Origin: Agromyces tardus
GTDB lineage: Bacteria; Actinomycetota; Actinomycetes; Actinomycetales; Microbacteriaceae
DNA length: 64,000 nt
Direction of reading: 5' to 3'
NCBI RefSeq assembly: GCF_003710805.1
Contig: NZ_RHHB01000002.1
Span: 62,001-126,000, forward strand
Position numbers and translations under genes: made by a program. The first letter of the stretch is position 1; each line of letters starts with the position of its first letter. Positions 18,447 to 27,332 of the stretch are shown here, piece by piece. The notes beneath the pieces were generated by a model. The model did no database searches and was not told where the DNA came from. It worked only from the letters and a program-made list of their open reading frames with translations.

Positions 18447-21350
18447 GTGGACGATCGGGCGATGGACGTGCTGGTGGCGGGGTACCAGGACATCGAGACG
18501 GCGCAGCGCGACTTCGACGGGCTCGTCGCGCTGGTGAAGGCGAAGACGGTGAAGATCGAGGGCGCGATCCTCGTGAAGCACGACGTCGACGGCGAGGTCA
18601 CGATCGCCGACACGGGCGACCACCTCGGGCGCAAGGGCGCCGGCTGGGGCGCCGGCGTCGGGCTCGCAGTCGGGCTGTTCGCACCGGCGCTGCTGCCGGC
18701 GATCGCCGTGGGTGCGGCGGGCGGCGCGCTCGCCGGCGTGTTCACCGACCACCGGCTGAAGAGCGGCATCGCCGAGCACATCGGCGCGAACCTGCCGCCC
18801 GGGCGAGCGGGCATCATCGCCGTCTTCGACGACGAGTACCGCCTCGCCGTCGAGCAGGCGCTGCCCGGCTCGCCTGCGAAGTCCATCGCGCAGTCGGATT
18901 CGCACAGCCTCGGCCAGCTGAAGGAGTCGCTCGCGGAGGCGGCGGGCAAGTTCGCCCCCGACCGCACGGTGCTTCCGCTCCCCGATCCCTCATTCGGCGG
19001 AACCGCGGGGCGCACGATGGACCAGTCCGTGCCCGACTGGACGATGGTCATGTCGCCGAAGCCGCCGGCGGGCGCTCCGAACGTGCTCATCGTGCTCATC
19101 GACGACGCCGGCTACGGCAATCCGAGCACGTTCGGCGGTCCGATCGAGACACCGAACATGACCCGCGTGCAGCAGATGGGGCTCACCTACAACCGGTTCC
19201 ACGTCACGGCCGTGTGCTCGCCGACGCGTGCTGCGCTCCTGACCGGTCGCAACCAGCACCGCGTCGGGTTCGGCTCGATCGCGGAGTATCCCGGCCCGTT
19301 CCCCGGGTACACGGCTGCGGTGCCGAAGAGCTGCGCGCCCGTCGCGCGCGTGCTGAAGGACAACGGCTACGTGACTGGCGGCTTCGGCAAGTGGCACCTC
19401 ACGCCCGACAACGTGCAGGGTGCCGCCGGTCCCTTCGACCGCTGGCCCTCGGGGTGGGGCTTCGACCACTGGTGGGGCTTCCTGAGCGGCGCGGCAGGCC
19501 AGTACGACCCGATCATCACCCAGGACAACTCGACCATCGGGGTTCCGGTCGGCGAGGACGGGAAGCAGTACTACTTCCCGGACGACATCACCGACAAGGC
19601 CGTCGAATGGCTCCACGCCGTGCGCGCGCAGGACCCGGACAAGCCCTGGTTCATGTACTACTCGACCGGATGCTCCCACGCCCCGCACCACGTCGGCTCC
19701 GAGTGGGCCGACAAGTACAAGGGCAGGTTCGACGCTGGCTGGGACGAGTACCGCAAGACGGTGTTCGCGCGCCAGAAGGAGCTCGGCATCGTGCCTCCGG
19801 ACGCCGAGCTCACCGAGCGGCCCGACCTGTTCCCCGCGTGGGACTCGCTCTCGGACGCCGAGAAGCGGCTCTACGTACGGCAGATGGAGGTCTTCGCCGG
19901 CTACTCGGAGAACGCCGACTGGAACGTCGGGCGGCTGCTCGACTCGATCGAGGAGATGGGCGACCTGGACAACACGCTCATCTTCTACATCTGGGGCGAC
20001 AACGGCGCGAGCATGGAGGGCACCATCACCGGCTCGTTCAACGAGCTCACCTTCCTCAACGGCGTCCCGCTGACCCCCGAGCAGCAACTCGCGCTCATCG
20101 AGGAGCACGGCGGCATCGAGAAGCTCGGCGGCATCGACACCGCGCCGCACTACGCGGCTGCATGGGCGTGGGCCGGGAACACCCCGTTCCAATGGGGCAA
20201 GCAGACGGGCAGCCACCTCGGCGGCACACGCGACCCGATGGTCGTCGCCTGGCCCGACCGGATCCCGGGGGGCGGCGGGCTGCGTTCGCAGTTCACCCAC
20301 GTGATCGACGTGGGTCCGACCATCCTCGAGGCGGTCGGGCTGCCCGAGGCGACCCGCGTCGACGGCATCGAGCAGGAGCCCATGGACGGCACGAGCTTCC
20401 TGAACACCTTCGACGACGCATCCGCCGCCGACCGCCACACCGTGCAGTACTTCGAGTCGTTCGGGAACCGCGCCATCTACAAGGACGGCTGGTGGGCCTG
20501 CGCCCGGCTCGACCGGATCCCGTGGGACTTCTCACCGGCGACGATCGCGAAGCTCGCGCCCGGCGTCTACGACCCCGAGCAGGACACGTGGGAGCTCTAC
20601 CACCTGCCCGACGACTTCAGCCAGGCGCACGACCTCGCGGCCGAGCAGCCGGAGAAGCTGGCCGAGTTGAAGGAGCTCTTCTGGGAGGAGGCCGCGCGCA
20701 ACCGGGTCCTGCCGCTGCTGGGCGGCATGTCGGTCTTCTTCGGCATCCTCCCGCCCCTGCCCACGACCACGCGCTTCACCTTCTACGGCGACGTGCAGAA
20801 CGTGCAACGCGGCATGATCCCGCGCATCTACGGACGGTCCTACGCGATCGAGGCCGATCTCGTCGTTCCCGACACCGGAGCGGAGGGCGTGATCGTCGCG
20901 AACGCCGATTCGATCGGCGGGTTCTCGTTGTGGGTCGACGGCGACGGCCTGCTGCACCACACCTACTCGATGCTCGGCGTCGAGACCTATCGGCAGGTCT
21001 CGGCGGAGCCGATCCCGACGGGCACGGTGAGCGTGCGGATGCAGTTCGATGCCGACGAGACGAAGCCGGGCACCGGCGGCGTCGCATCGCTGTGGGCGAA
21101 CGGCGCGAAGATCGCGGAGGGTCGAATGGACCGCACCGTTCCGCTCGCGTTCTCGTCGTACTCGGGCATGGACATCGCGCGCGACAACGGCCTCGTCGTC
21201 GACGACGCGTATCGGGGCCGGGCTCCGTACGCGTTCACGGGAACGGTGCGCACGGTGGTGTTCGACCTCAAGCCGGCATCAGTGAGCGCGGAGCAGCGAC
21301 TCCACCACGCGGGTGGCGCGACGGGCGTCGGGGCGGGCGCGGCCGGGTAG
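18447..21350 (+). CDS. DUF1269-like domain fused to an arylsulfatase
   Basis: 967 residues. Residues 1 to about 170 resemble DUF1269 proteins (VLVAGYQDIETAQRDFDGLV, GDHLGRKGAGWGAGVGLAVG) with a Gly/Ala-rich hydrophobic hairpin and IIAVFDDEYRLAVEQAL. Residues about 205-760 are an alkaline-phosphatase-superfamily sulfatase: PNVLIVLIDDAGYGNPSTFG binds metal, and VCSPTRAALLTGRNQHR carries the C-x-P-x-R site for formylglycine. A beta-sandwich-like C-terminal region follows. It would hydrolyse a sulfate ester; substrate unknown. No signal peptide, so cytosolic or membrane-associated. Start GTG 18447 is chosen for the AAGGGGGG site; ATG 18462 is possible. No formylglycine-generating enzyme gene lies in the window. 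Faces the ArsR-type gene. Confidence 0.88.
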   Translation: MDDRAMDVLVAGYQDIETAQRDFDGLVALVKAKTVKIEGAILVKHDVDGEVTIADTGDHLGRKGAGWGAGVGLAVGLFAPALLPAIAVGAAGGALAGVFTDHRLKSGIAEHIGANLPPGRAGIIAVFDDEYRLAVEQALPGSPAKSIAQSDSHSLGQLKESLAEAAGKFAPDRTVLPLPDPSFGGTAGRTMDQSVPDWTMVMSPKPPAGAPNVLIVLIDDAGYGNPSTFGGPIETPNMTRVQQMGLTYNRFHVTAVCSPTRAALLTGRNQHRVGFGSIAEYPGPFPGYTAAVPKSCAPVARVLKDNGYVTGGFGKWHLTPDNVQGAAGPFDRWPSGWGFDHWWGFLSGAAGQYDPIITQDNSTIGVPVGEDGKQYYFPDDITDKAVEWLHAVRAQDPDKPWFMYYSTGCSHAPHHVGSEWADKYKGRFDAGWDEYRKTVFARQKELGIVPPDAELTERPDLFPAWDSLSDAEKRLYVRQMEVFAGYSENADWNVGRLLDSIEEMGDLDNTLIFYIWGDNGASMEGTITGSFNELTFLNGVPLTPEQQLALIEEHGGIEKLGGIDTAPHYAAAWAWAGNTPFQWGKQTGSHLGGTRDPMVVAWPDRIPGGGGLRSQFTHVIDVGPTILEAVGLPEATRVDGIEQEPMDGTSFLNTFDDASAADRHTVQYFESFGNRAIYKDGWWACARLDRIPWDFSPATIAKLAPGVYDPEQDTWELYHLPDDFSQAHDLAAEQPEKLAELKELFWEEAARNRVLPLLGGMSVFFGILPPLPTTTRFTFYGDVQNVQRGMIPRIYGRSYAIEADLVVPDTGAEGVIVANADSIGGFSLWVDGDGLLHHTYSMLGVETYRQVSAEPIPTGTVSVRMQFDADETKPGTGGVASLWANGAKIAEGRMDRTVPLAFSSYSGMDIARDNGLVVDDAYRGRAPYAFTGTVRTVVFDLKPASVSAEQRLHHAGGATGVGAGAAG

Positions 21351-21374
21351 GCCGCAAGCCGGCGACGCGGCGCC

Positions 21375-21413
21375 GAGCGGATGCCGCGGGCCCGGTGCCC
21401 GCGGCATCCGCTC
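21375..21413 (+). terminator. 17-bp perfect hairpin after the sulfatase gene
   Basis: GAGCGGATGCCGCGGGC (21375-21391) and GCCCGCGGCATCCGCTC (21397-21413) are exact inverse complements around the 5-nt loop CCGGT. The hairpin lies 25 bp after the sulfatase stop. Only a short TTT follows, but the stem is very stable; transcription termination is the likely role. Confidence 0.75.
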
Positions 21414-21563
21414 GTCGTTTCGCGCGCCCGATGCCGACGGGGCGCATCGGTACCCCGGGAGGGGGCTTGACGCCGTGCCTGCAGCAGGAGGAGCGTGGGC
21501 TCCATCACCGACGGGCGTCCCGGGCCCGGGCGCGCGCCATCGCACAACCCGATGCGAGGTGGC

Positions 21564-23678
21564 ATGATGCAGCCCTCGATCCGAGCACAGCGGCCGATCA
21601 GCCGGCGCACGTTCATCGCGGCGGCGGGCGCCGTGGGGGCGGGCTTCGTGCTCTACGGCCTGGGCCCGGGCGGCGAGCGCGTCGCGCTCGCCGAGATCCC
21701 CGGCGGAACGCTCGATCCGGCAGCCGTACCGAAGTTCGCGGTGCCGCTGCTGATCCCGCCGGTCATGCCGCGTGCCGGCGTGTCGCCGGTGAAGGGCGGC
21801 AGGGCCGCCGACCTCTACGAGATCTCGGTGCGCCAGTTCGACCAGCAGGTGCTGCCCCCCGGCCTGCCGATGACGACGGTGTGGGGGTACGGCCCCATCG
21901 CCGCGCAGCGCAGGCGGGCGCCGATGATCCACCACGCGCCGTCGCTCACGATCGAGGCCGACTGGGACCGGCCGGTGCGGGTGAAGTGGGTCAACGAGCT
22001 CGTCGACGACGCGGGCGACCACCTGCCGCACCTGCTGCCCGTCGATCCGACCCTGCACTGGGCGAACCCGCCGGGCGGGGTGGCCGGGCGCGACAGCGAA
22101 CCCGACTTCGCGTCGACACCGCCGCTGTACGACGGTCCCGTACCGCTCGTGACCCACGTGCACGGCGCCGTCGGCGTCGGCGACGAGAGCGACGGGTACG
22201 CCGAGGCGTGGTTCCTGCCCGCCGCGCGGGACATCCCCGACGGCTACGCCACCGAGGGCACCTGGTACGACTTCTTCGCCGCCAAGGCGGCCTCAGCGCA
22301 CGGCGTCGAGTGGGGACCGGGGTTCGCCGTCTTCCAGTACCCGAACACGCAGCGCGAGTCGACGCTCTGGTACCACGATCACACCCTCGGGATGACGCGT
22401 CTCAACGTCTACGCCGGCCCGGCGGGGTTCTTCCTCGTGCGGGGCGGGCCCCAGGGCGAGAAGTCCGTGCTCGACAGCCGCACCGGCAGCACGGCGGTGC
22501 TGCCCGGTCCGGCGCCCAGGCAGGGCGACCCCCTCGCGCCGGGGAAGACGTACCACGAGATCCCGATCGCGGTGCAGGACCGCTCCTTCAACGACGACGG
22601 CTCGCTGTTCTACCCCGACTCCCGGGCCTTCTTCGACGGGATCGTCTCCCCGCTGGATCCGGCCGGGGAGTTCGCGCCGTACTGGAACCCCGAGTTCTTC
22701 GGCAACATGCTCATCGCGAACGGCGCGACCTGGCCGTTCCAGGTCGTCGAGCAGCGCCGGTACCGGTTCCGCTTCCTCAACGGATGCCAGGCCCGCTTCC
22801 TCATCCTCGACTTCAACGCGATTCCCGGGGTCGAGGTGTGGCAGATCGGCAACGAGGGCGGCTTCCTCGCGGAGCCCGTCGACCTGACGACGAACCACGG
22901 CAACCGGCTCCTCCTCGGGCTCGCCGAGCGCGCCGACGTCGTCGTCGACTTCACGAACGTGCCGGGCGGCGAGTACGTGCTCGCCAATGTCGGCCCCGAC
23001 GTGCCCTTCGGCGGCGGGGAGCCCGGCTTCGACTTCGAGCCCGCCGACCCCGAGTCGACGGGGCAGGTGCTGCAGTTCCGCGTCGTCGCGGCCACCGCGC
23101 CCGACCCGACGACTCCGCCGCAGTTCCTCGTGCTGCCGCCCATCACGCCCCTGCCCGCCGAGTCGGGCACGCGCCCCCTCGTGCTCCTCGAGCGGGCGGC
23201 CATCGGCTTCGACGCCGATGGCGGCGAGGTCGAGGGTCCCGTGGAGGCGCTCCTCGGCACGGCCGCCGGCGGGGTTCCGGTCCCCCTCAGCTGGGACGAC
23301 GCGGTGAGCGAGAACCCCGCGGTCGGCGCGACCGAGGTGTGGGAGTTCATGAACACGACCGGTGACGCGCACCCGATGCACGTGCACGAGGTCGCCTTCC
23401 AGGTCGTGAACCGCGAGGGCCTCGAGCTCGACGACGACGAGGTCGCCGTGCCGATCACGCCGAACGGATCCGTGCGGCCGCCCGAGGAATGGGAGTCCGG
23501 GTTCAAGGACACGGTGATCGCCTACCCGGGCGAGGTCACGAGGGTGCGGGCGACGTTCGCCCAGCCCGGCCAGTTCGTCTGGCACTGCCACATCGTCGAG
23601 CACGAGGACAACGAGATGATGCGCCCCTACCGGATCGGCCCGGAACAGCCGGGACAGCCCATCGAGGGCGAGCCCTGA
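21564..23678 (+). CDS. Tat-exported multicopper oxidase (CotA/bilirubin-oxidase-like)
   Basis: About 704 residues. The N-terminus carries a twin-arginine signal (ISRRTFIAAAGAVGAGFVLYG), so the folded enzyme is exported. Copper motifs appear in order: HVHGAV, LWYHDHTLGMTRLN, HPMHVHEVAF and WHCHIVEHEDNEMMRP. The last holds the C and H ligands and the axial Met of the type 1 site and the HCH link to the trinuclear centre. It oxidises a phenol, pigment or metal ion with oxygen; substrate unknown. GAGG lies just before the ATG pair at 21564/21567; ATG 21552 would add four residues. It follows the sulfatase gene by about 210 bp, with a strong hairpin between, so co-transcription is doubtful. Confidence 0.93.
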   Translation: MMQPSIRAQRPISRRTFIAAAGAVGAGFVLYGLGPGGERVALAEIPGGTLDPAAVPKFAVPLLIPPVMPRAGVSPVKGGRAADLYEISVRQFDQQVLPPGLPMTTVWGYGPIAAQRRRAPMIHHAPSLTIEADWDRPVRVKWVNELVDDAGDHLPHLLPVDPTLHWANPPGGVAGRDSEPDFASTPPLYDGPVPLVTHVHGAVGVGDESDGYAEAWFLPAARDIPDGYATEGTWYDFFAAKAASAHGVEWGPGFAVFQYPNTQRESTLWYHDHTLGMTRLNVYAGPAGFFLVRGGPQGEKSVLDSRTGSTAVLPGPAPRQGDPLAPGKTYHEIPIAVQDRSFNDDGSLFYPDSRAFFDGIVSPLDPAGEFAPYWNPEFFGNMLIANGATWPFQVVEQRRYRFRFLNGCQARFLILDFNAIPGVEVWQIGNEGGFLAEPVDLTTNHGNRLLLGLAERADVVVDFTNVPGGEYVLANVGPDVPFGGGEPGFDFEPADPESTGQVLQFRVVAATAPDPTTPPQFLVLPPITPLPAESGTRPLVLLERAAIGFDADGGEVEGPVEALLGTAAGGVPVPLSWDDAVSENPAVGATEVWEFMNTTGDAHPMHVHEVAFQVVNREGLELDDDEVAVPITPNGSVRPPEEWESGFKDTVIAYPGEVTRVRATFAQPGQFVWHCHIVEHEDNEMMRPYRIGPEQPGQPIEGEP

Positions 23679-23698
23679 CCGGGCGCCCCTCGGTGAGC

Positions 23699-23730
23699 GG
23701 ATGCCGCGGGCCGAGGCGCCTGCGGCATCC
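23699..23730. terminator. GGATGCCGC hairpin between convergent genes
   Basis: GGATGCCGC (23699-23707) pairs with GCGGCATCC (23722-23730) around a GC-rich 14-nt loop. It lies between the ends of the multicopper oxidase gene and the convergent hydrolase gene, so it could end transcription from both sides. Confidence 0.55.
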
Positions 23731-23756
23731 CGCCGTCTGCTCGCCGTGATCGGCGT

Positions 23757-25370
23757 TCACCGCGCGGAGAGCAACGCGACCCCGTCGAACACCGCCCGCC
23801 AGGTCTCGGGCGCGCCGAGGATTCGGAAGTGGCCGACGACGGGGACGCGCACGTTCGTGGCTCCCTCGAGCATGCTGCCGTCGGGGATGTGCAGGTCGTA
23901 GCGACCGAAGATCGACACGATGCGCCCGTTGACCGAGGTGTCGCGCCCCAGCATCACGATGGTCTCGTCGCTCGGGAGGAACGCGCGGATGCTCGGGTCG
24001 ACGAGCAGCGCCGCGTACCGCGAGCCCGAGAAGGGCGTGCACACGGTCACGAGGCCCAGCACGCCGAGCGGGGCGGCATCCGAGGGGCCGGATGCCGCGG
24101 CGGCCGCCATCGCCGGATCCGCCGTCGACTCGCCCGCCGTCGACCCACCCGCCGATGCCTCGCGAGCCGCGGCGACGGCCGCCGCGGCCGCCGCACCCGA
24201 CGAGACGAGGAGCTGCTTGCCGATGAGCCCGCCCTTGCTGTGCGCCACCAGCACGCGCCCCGCGCCGGGCGGCGGGGTGCGCTCGAGCGCACGCGCGAGC
24301 CGCTCGGCCGTCTCGGCGATGCCCCGGCGATTCGCACCCAGCCCGTGCACGACGCGCACGCGATAGCCGGCGGCGTTCAGGGCGTTGCCGAGGGGGCGCA
24401 GGAACGTCCAGTGCTCGTACACGCCGGGCAGCAGCACGATCTCGGGCAGCACGGTCGACCCGGTCGACCATGCGTGCGGCGTCACGCGTTCACCTCGAAC
24501 CGACCAGGGCGGCGCAAGCAGCGAGAGCTGCCGCCCGAGCGCGTAGGTGTAGTCGTTGGCGATCCAGAACGCCCGCGCGAGCAGCGGTGGCGGCGGCGGT
24601 TCGGCCGGCGTGCGCACGTCGACGCCCACGGCCTCGCCGCGCGCATGCGCCGAGATGAGCTTCGCCACCTGTTCGCCCGCCGTGACCATCGTCTCGTGCC
24701 CGCGGTGGGGCACCTCCACGTACCGCCCGCGGGGCAGGAGCCGTGAGACCTGCTGCGCCCAGCCGCGCGGCGACACGTGGTCGTCCTCGCCCCGGATCAC
24801 GAGCGCCGGCGCGGACACCTTCGGCAGCGCGTCCTCGACCCGATGCGCGATCATCAGGCGGAGCTTCGCGAAGTACCAGCGCGGCCCCGCCTGCAGGTAG
24901 GAGCGCAGCGAGAGTGCGAGCACCTTCGGCTTCGACATCGACTCGTCCTGCAGCAGCCGCAGCGCCTGCAGGGCTGCGCTGCGCTCGCGGGGGTTCACGG
25001 TCGGCGCGATGAGCACGACGGCGCCGACGCGCTCCGGATGCCGCGCGGCGGTCTCCGCGACGATCTGCGCGCCCATCGAGTGCCCCACGAGCACGACGTC
25101 GTGCAGGTCCTCGCCCTCGAGCAGCGCGGCGAGGTACTCGCCCGATTCCGGCATCGACAGCGGATGCTCCGTGTCCGGGGCGTCGCCGAAGCCCGGCAGG
25201 TCGAGGGCGAGCACCCGCCCCTCGCGCGCGAGCGCCTCGGCGAGGTCGGACCAGTACCGGTGGCCCATGCCGATGCCGTGCACGAGCACGAAGGTGCGGC
25301 CGCCGGCGATTCCCGACTCGGTGATCACCGTCACGCCGTCGCCCCGACGGAACTCTCGTGTCACCGACAT
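23757..25370 (-). CDS. Tandem double alpha/beta-hydrolase protein
   Basis: 537 residues containing two hydrolase folds. Domain 1 (about 1-260) has the oxyanion segment FVLVHGIGMGHRYWSDLAEA, the nucleophile elbow VLVGHSMGAQ, an acid in VIRGEDDHVSP and a His in PHRGHETM, so it looks complete. Domain 2 (about 300-537) is lipase-like: VLLPGVYEHWTFLRPLG, nucleophile VLVAHSKGGLIGK, then an Ala/Gly/Ser-rich insertion of about 45 residues and the late His segment VVGHFRIL. No signal peptide. The ATG at 25370 lies 7 nt after TAGACT, so the gene is probably leaderless. Substrates unknown. Confidence 0.82.
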   Translation of the reverse strand: MSVTREFRRGDGVTVITESGIAGGRTFVLVHGIGMGHRYWSDLAEALAREGRVLALDLPGFGDAPDTEHPLSMPESGEYLAALLEGEDLHDVVLVGHSMGAQIVAETAARHPERVGAVVLIAPTVNPRERSAALQALRLLQDESMSKPKVLALSLRSYLQAGPRWYFAKLRLMIAHRVEDALPKVSAPALVIRGEDDHVSPRGWAQQVSRLLPRGRYVEVPHRGHETMVTAGEQVAKLISAHARGEAVGVDVRTPAEPPPPPLLARAFWIANDYTYALGRQLSLLAPPWSVRGERVTPHAWSTGSTVLPEIVLLPGVYEHWTFLRPLGNALNAAGYRVRVVHGLGANRRGIAETAERLARALERTPPPGAGRVLVAHSKGGLIGKQLLVSSGAAAAAAVAAAREASAGGSTAGESTADPAMAAAAASGPSDAAPLGVLGLVTVCTPFSGSRYAALLVDPSIRAFLPSDETIVMLGRDTSVNGRIVSIFGRYDLHIPDGSMLEGATNVRVPVVGHFRILGAPETWRAVFDGVALLSAR

Positions 25371-25377
25371 GCAGCGC

Positions 25378-25383
25378 AGTCTA
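25378..25383 (-). promoter_or_regulatory. TAGACT -10 box of the double hydrolase gene
   Basis: On the minus strand TAGACT is followed by 7 nt and the ATG at 25370. The spacing fits a leaderless start and separates this gene from a much longer open frame upstream. Confidence 0.55.
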
Positions 25384-25464
25384 CGAGGCGGTGCTGCCGA
25401 GCGCGGGACCGACGGCCCGCGGTCGGCCGCAACCTGCGGTCGGTCGCCACCCCGCGGCGGCCCC

Positions 25465-25872
25465 TCAGTCGATGAGTCCGGATGCCGCGAGCCGGGCGAG
25501 CGTCTCGCGCCCCGCGGGCGGGCACCGGTGGGCGTCGGCGGTCGTGACCCAGTGCAGCGCGCCGACCTCCGCCGAGGCCGCGGGCGCGGCATCCGTCTCG
25601 GCCAGGAACACCCGCATGCGAACCAGGCGGCCCTCGGGCTCGCCGTGCGCCTGCACGACCACCTCGAAGAGCTCCTCGAGCTCGTCGGGGTCGAGGTCGA
25701 GCGCGACCTCCTCACGAGCCTCGCGGGCGGCCGCCTCCGCGGCGGTCTCGCCCGGGTCGATCTTGCCGCCCGGCATGTAGTGCACGTCGCGGCCCCGGGC
25801 GGTGACCATGAGCACGCGGCGGTCGCGCACGAGCGCGATCGCGGCGACGAGGAGGTCGGGCAGCTGCGGCAT
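25465..25872 (-). CDS. Nudix hydrolase
   Basis: 135-residue Nudix protein. The Nudix box reads GGKIDPGETAAEAAAREARE followed by EVALDL, matching Gx5Ex7REUxEExGU except that the usual Gly near the end is Ala. Family members hydrolyse nucleoside diphosphates linked to another group, for example 8-oxo-dGTP; the substrate here cannot be named. Start ATG at 25872 lies 6 nt after TAGGCT. Confidence 0.9.
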   Translation of the reverse strand: MPQLPDLLVAAIALVRDRRVLMVTARGRDVHYMPGGKIDPGETAAEAAAREAREEVALDLDPDELEELFEVVVQAHGEPEGRLVRMRVFLAETDAAPAASAEVGALHWVTTADAHRCPPAGRETLARLAASGLID

Positions 25873-25878
25873 CCGTTC

Positions 25879-25884
25879 AGCCTA
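25879..25884 (-). promoter_or_regulatory. TAGGCT -10 box, leaderless promoter of the Nudix gene
   Basis: On the minus strand TAGGCT is followed by 6 nt and the ATG at 25872. Confidence 0.6.
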
Positions 25885-25994
25885 GGCGCGGCCCGGCCGG
25901 TGCATGGCGAGGGCCCGGCGTCGCGAGCCCGGCGTGGTGACCGCCCGGCGGCGTGGCTACGCTGGCTCGCAGTGCGATCGCGAAGGAGCGGGCC

Positions 25995-27296
25995 ATGACC
26001 GACGACAGCCGCGGGTACGTGCGGGCCGTGCAGTCCGAGGTGTACCGGGCCGGCGTGAGCGGCACGAAGCCCGCCGTGCCCGTGGGCTTCGACGCCCTCG
26101 AACGCGCGGCGCGCACGGCGCTCTCCGCGGAGGCGTTCGCCTACCTCGCCGGTGGAGCGGGCTCCGAGGCGACGATGGCCGCGAACCGCGCGGCGTTCGC
26201 GCGCTGGGGCATCTGGCCGCGGGTGCTGCGCGACGTGGGCCGGCGCGAGCTCTCGATCGAGCTGCTGGGCCGGCGCCGCGCGACGCCGTTCGTGCTGTCG
26301 CCGATCGGCGTCGCCGAGCTGGCCCACGCCGAGGCGGATGTCGCGGTGGGCCGCGCCGCGGCCGAGCTCGACGTGCCGTTCGTGCTCTCGAACCAGGCCT
26401 CGCAGCCCATGGAGGAGGTCGCCGCCGCGATGGGCGACAGGGCGCGCTGGTTCCAGCTCTACTGGAGCGCCTCCGACGAGCTCAACGCCTCGTTCCTGCG
26501 CCGCGCCGAGGCGTCGGGCTGCGAGGCCGTCGTCGTGACCCTCGACACGCACCTGCTCGGCTGGCGCACCCGCGACCTCGACCTCGCGTTCCTGCCGTTC
26601 ACGCGCGGGCAGGGCATCGCGCAGTACACGAGCGACCCGGTGTTCGTCGACCTCGTGCGCGAGCGGGTGGCGCGCGGCGCCGGTGGGGGCGCCCGGCCAA
26701 GGGTGACGCCCACCCTCCTCGCCTCGGCGCTGAAGATCGCCCGCTCGGGCTCGGGTACGCGGCTCGTCGAGGGGGGCCTGCGCGACGCGCTGCGCTCGCC
26801 GCTGCCGCGCGCCGCGGTCGAGACCTTCCTCGACGTGTTCTCCGACCCCACCCTCACCTGGGAGTCGCTCGCGAAGCTCCGCGAGTGGACCATGCTGCCG
26901 GTGCTCCTCAAGGGCATCGTGCATCCGGATGACGCGAGCCGCGCCCTCGACCACGGCGTCGACGGCATCGTGGTCTCCAACCACGGCGGCCGCCAGGTCG
27001 ACGGCTCGGTCGCCACGCTCGACGCGCTGCCCGGCGTCGTGGAGCGGGTCGCCGGCCGCGTGCCCGTCGTGCTCGACAGCGGGGTGCGCGGCGGCGCCGA
27101 CGCCTTCCGCGCGCTCGCGCTCGGCGCGACGGCCGTCGGCATCGGCCGGCCCTACGCCTACGGGCTCGCCGTCGCGGGATCCGACGGGGTGCGCGAGGTC
27201 GTGCGCAACCACCTCGCCGAGCTCGACGTCACGATGGCCCTCGCCGGCCACCGGTCGATCGCCCAGATCGGGCGCGACTCGCTGCGGCCGGCGTGA
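25995..27296 (+). CDS. FMN-dependent alpha-hydroxy-acid oxidase (lactate 2-monooxygenase-like)
   Basis: 433-residue TIM-barrel flavoenzyme that oxidises an L-2-hydroxy acid such as lactate. Visible are the FMN phosphate region GVRGGADAFRALALGATAVGIGRPYAYG, the catalytic histidine/arginine motif IVVSNHGGRQVDGSVA, the active-site Tyr in WFQLYW and the VTLDTHLLGWR strand. Length and the long loop before residue 250 are closer to lactate 2-monooxygenase than to short glycolate oxidases. ATG 25995 is preferred: GAAGGAG lies 6 nt upstream, and a TACGCT box at 25957-25962 would give a 25- to 30-nt leader. Converges with the MprF-like gene. Confidence 0.9.
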   Translation: MTDDSRGYVRAVQSEVYRAGVSGTKPAVPVGFDALERAARTALSAEAFAYLAGGAGSEATMAANRAAFARWGIWPRVLRDVGRRELSIELLGRRRATPFVLSPIGVAELAHAEADVAVGRAAAELDVPFVLSNQASQPMEEVAAAMGDRARWFQLYWSASDELNASFLRRAEASGCEAVVVTLDTHLLGWRTRDLDLAFLPFTRGQGIAQYTSDPVFVDLVRERVARGAGGGARPRVTPTLLASALKIARSGSGTRLVEGGLRDALRSPLPRAAVETFLDVFSDPTLTWESLAKLREWTMLPVLLKGIVHPDDASRALDHGVDGIVVSNHGGRQVDGSVATLDALPGVVERVAGRVPVVLDSGVRGGADAFRALALGATAVGIGRPYAYGLAVAGSDGVREVVRNHLAELDVTMALAGHRSIAQIGRDSLRPA

Positions 27297-27332
27297 GGCG
27301 ACACGGAGGCCGGCGCCGCGGCATCCGCTCGC

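Noticed and set aside
23757-27251. One 1164-residue protein covering the double hydrolase, Nudix region and beyond
   Set aside because: Upstream part is antisense to the hydroxy-acid oxidase and out of frame with the Nudix gene; the TAGACT box and ATG at 25370 mark the real start.
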